5,664 bases of DNA from Solirubrobacteraceae bacterium (GTDB lineage Bacteria > Actinomycetota > Thermoleophilia > Solirubrobacterales > Solirubrobacteraceae). The position numbers were made by a program, and so were the translations under genes. Numbering within the stretch: position 1 is the stretch's first letter; every line of letters starts with the position of its first letter. The DNA is taken from the NCBI GenBank assembly GCA_025928415.1, contig JAICJK010000190.1, forward strand, positions 1 through 5,664, in the 5' to 3' direction. Of the stretch, positions 5,652 through 5,664 are shown piece after piece. A model generated the notes under the pieces. It ran no database searches, was not told the DNA's origin, and saw nothing but the letters and a program-made list of their open reading frames with translations.

Positions 5652-5664
5652 GCGGCCACCGCCG

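Overview
The window is very GC-rich (clearly above 70 %) coding DNA, densely packed, with almost every third codon position G or C. Base composition, TANNNT-type -10 boxes placed directly in front of start codons, weak or absent Shine-Dalgarno sequences, and the protein types (a multi-pass membrane GGDEF/HD-GYP protein and a short lipoprotein starting its mature part with 'CGTPSADLFVV') together suggest a high-GC actinobacterium, most likely of the Thermoleophilia/Solirubrobacterales type. The lineage is an inference from family resemblance, not proof. It looks like an ordinary chromosomal segment: I see no mobile element, RNA gene, CRISPR array or phage gene.

Layout. (1) Positions 1-662, minus strand: a 3-hydroxyisobutyrate-dehydrogenase-type NAD(P) oxidoreductase, cut at its C-terminus by the window edge. 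(2) Positions 739-1410, minus strand: a class I SAM-dependent methyltransferase immediately upstream of (1) and probably cotranscribed with it. (3) A 119-bp divergent gap (1411-1529) with a 22-bp near-perfect palindrome overlapping the methyltransferase start, and a -10 box six bases in front of the ATG of the next gene. (4) Positions 1530-2156, plus strand: a stand-alone Lon N-terminal (substrate-binding) domain protein. (5) Positions 2101-4128, minus strand: a large membrane protein with about ten N-terminal helices, a GGDEF domain and an HD-GYP domain; its 3' end overlaps the Lon-domain gene tail-to-tail by 56 bp. (6) Positions 4198-5136, minus strand: an EamA/DMT-family transporter. (7) Positions 5175-5651, minus strand: a small putative lipoprotein with an 18-bp tandem repeat in its signal-peptide region.

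Genes 7, 6 and 5 run in the same direction with gaps of 38 and 69 bp and may form one transcript, although nothing in their predicted functions ties them into one pathway. Genes 2 and 1 form a second minus-strand pair. The only clearly regulatory DNA is the divergent gap, where both flanking genes appear to be transcribed as leaderless mRNAs.

I found no convincing undescribed multi-gene system. The observations most worth following are the operator-like palindrome at 1409-1430, the convergent coding overlap at 2101-2156, and the bifunctional-looking GGDEF/HD-GYP protein with a conserved-looking but unassigned membrane module.
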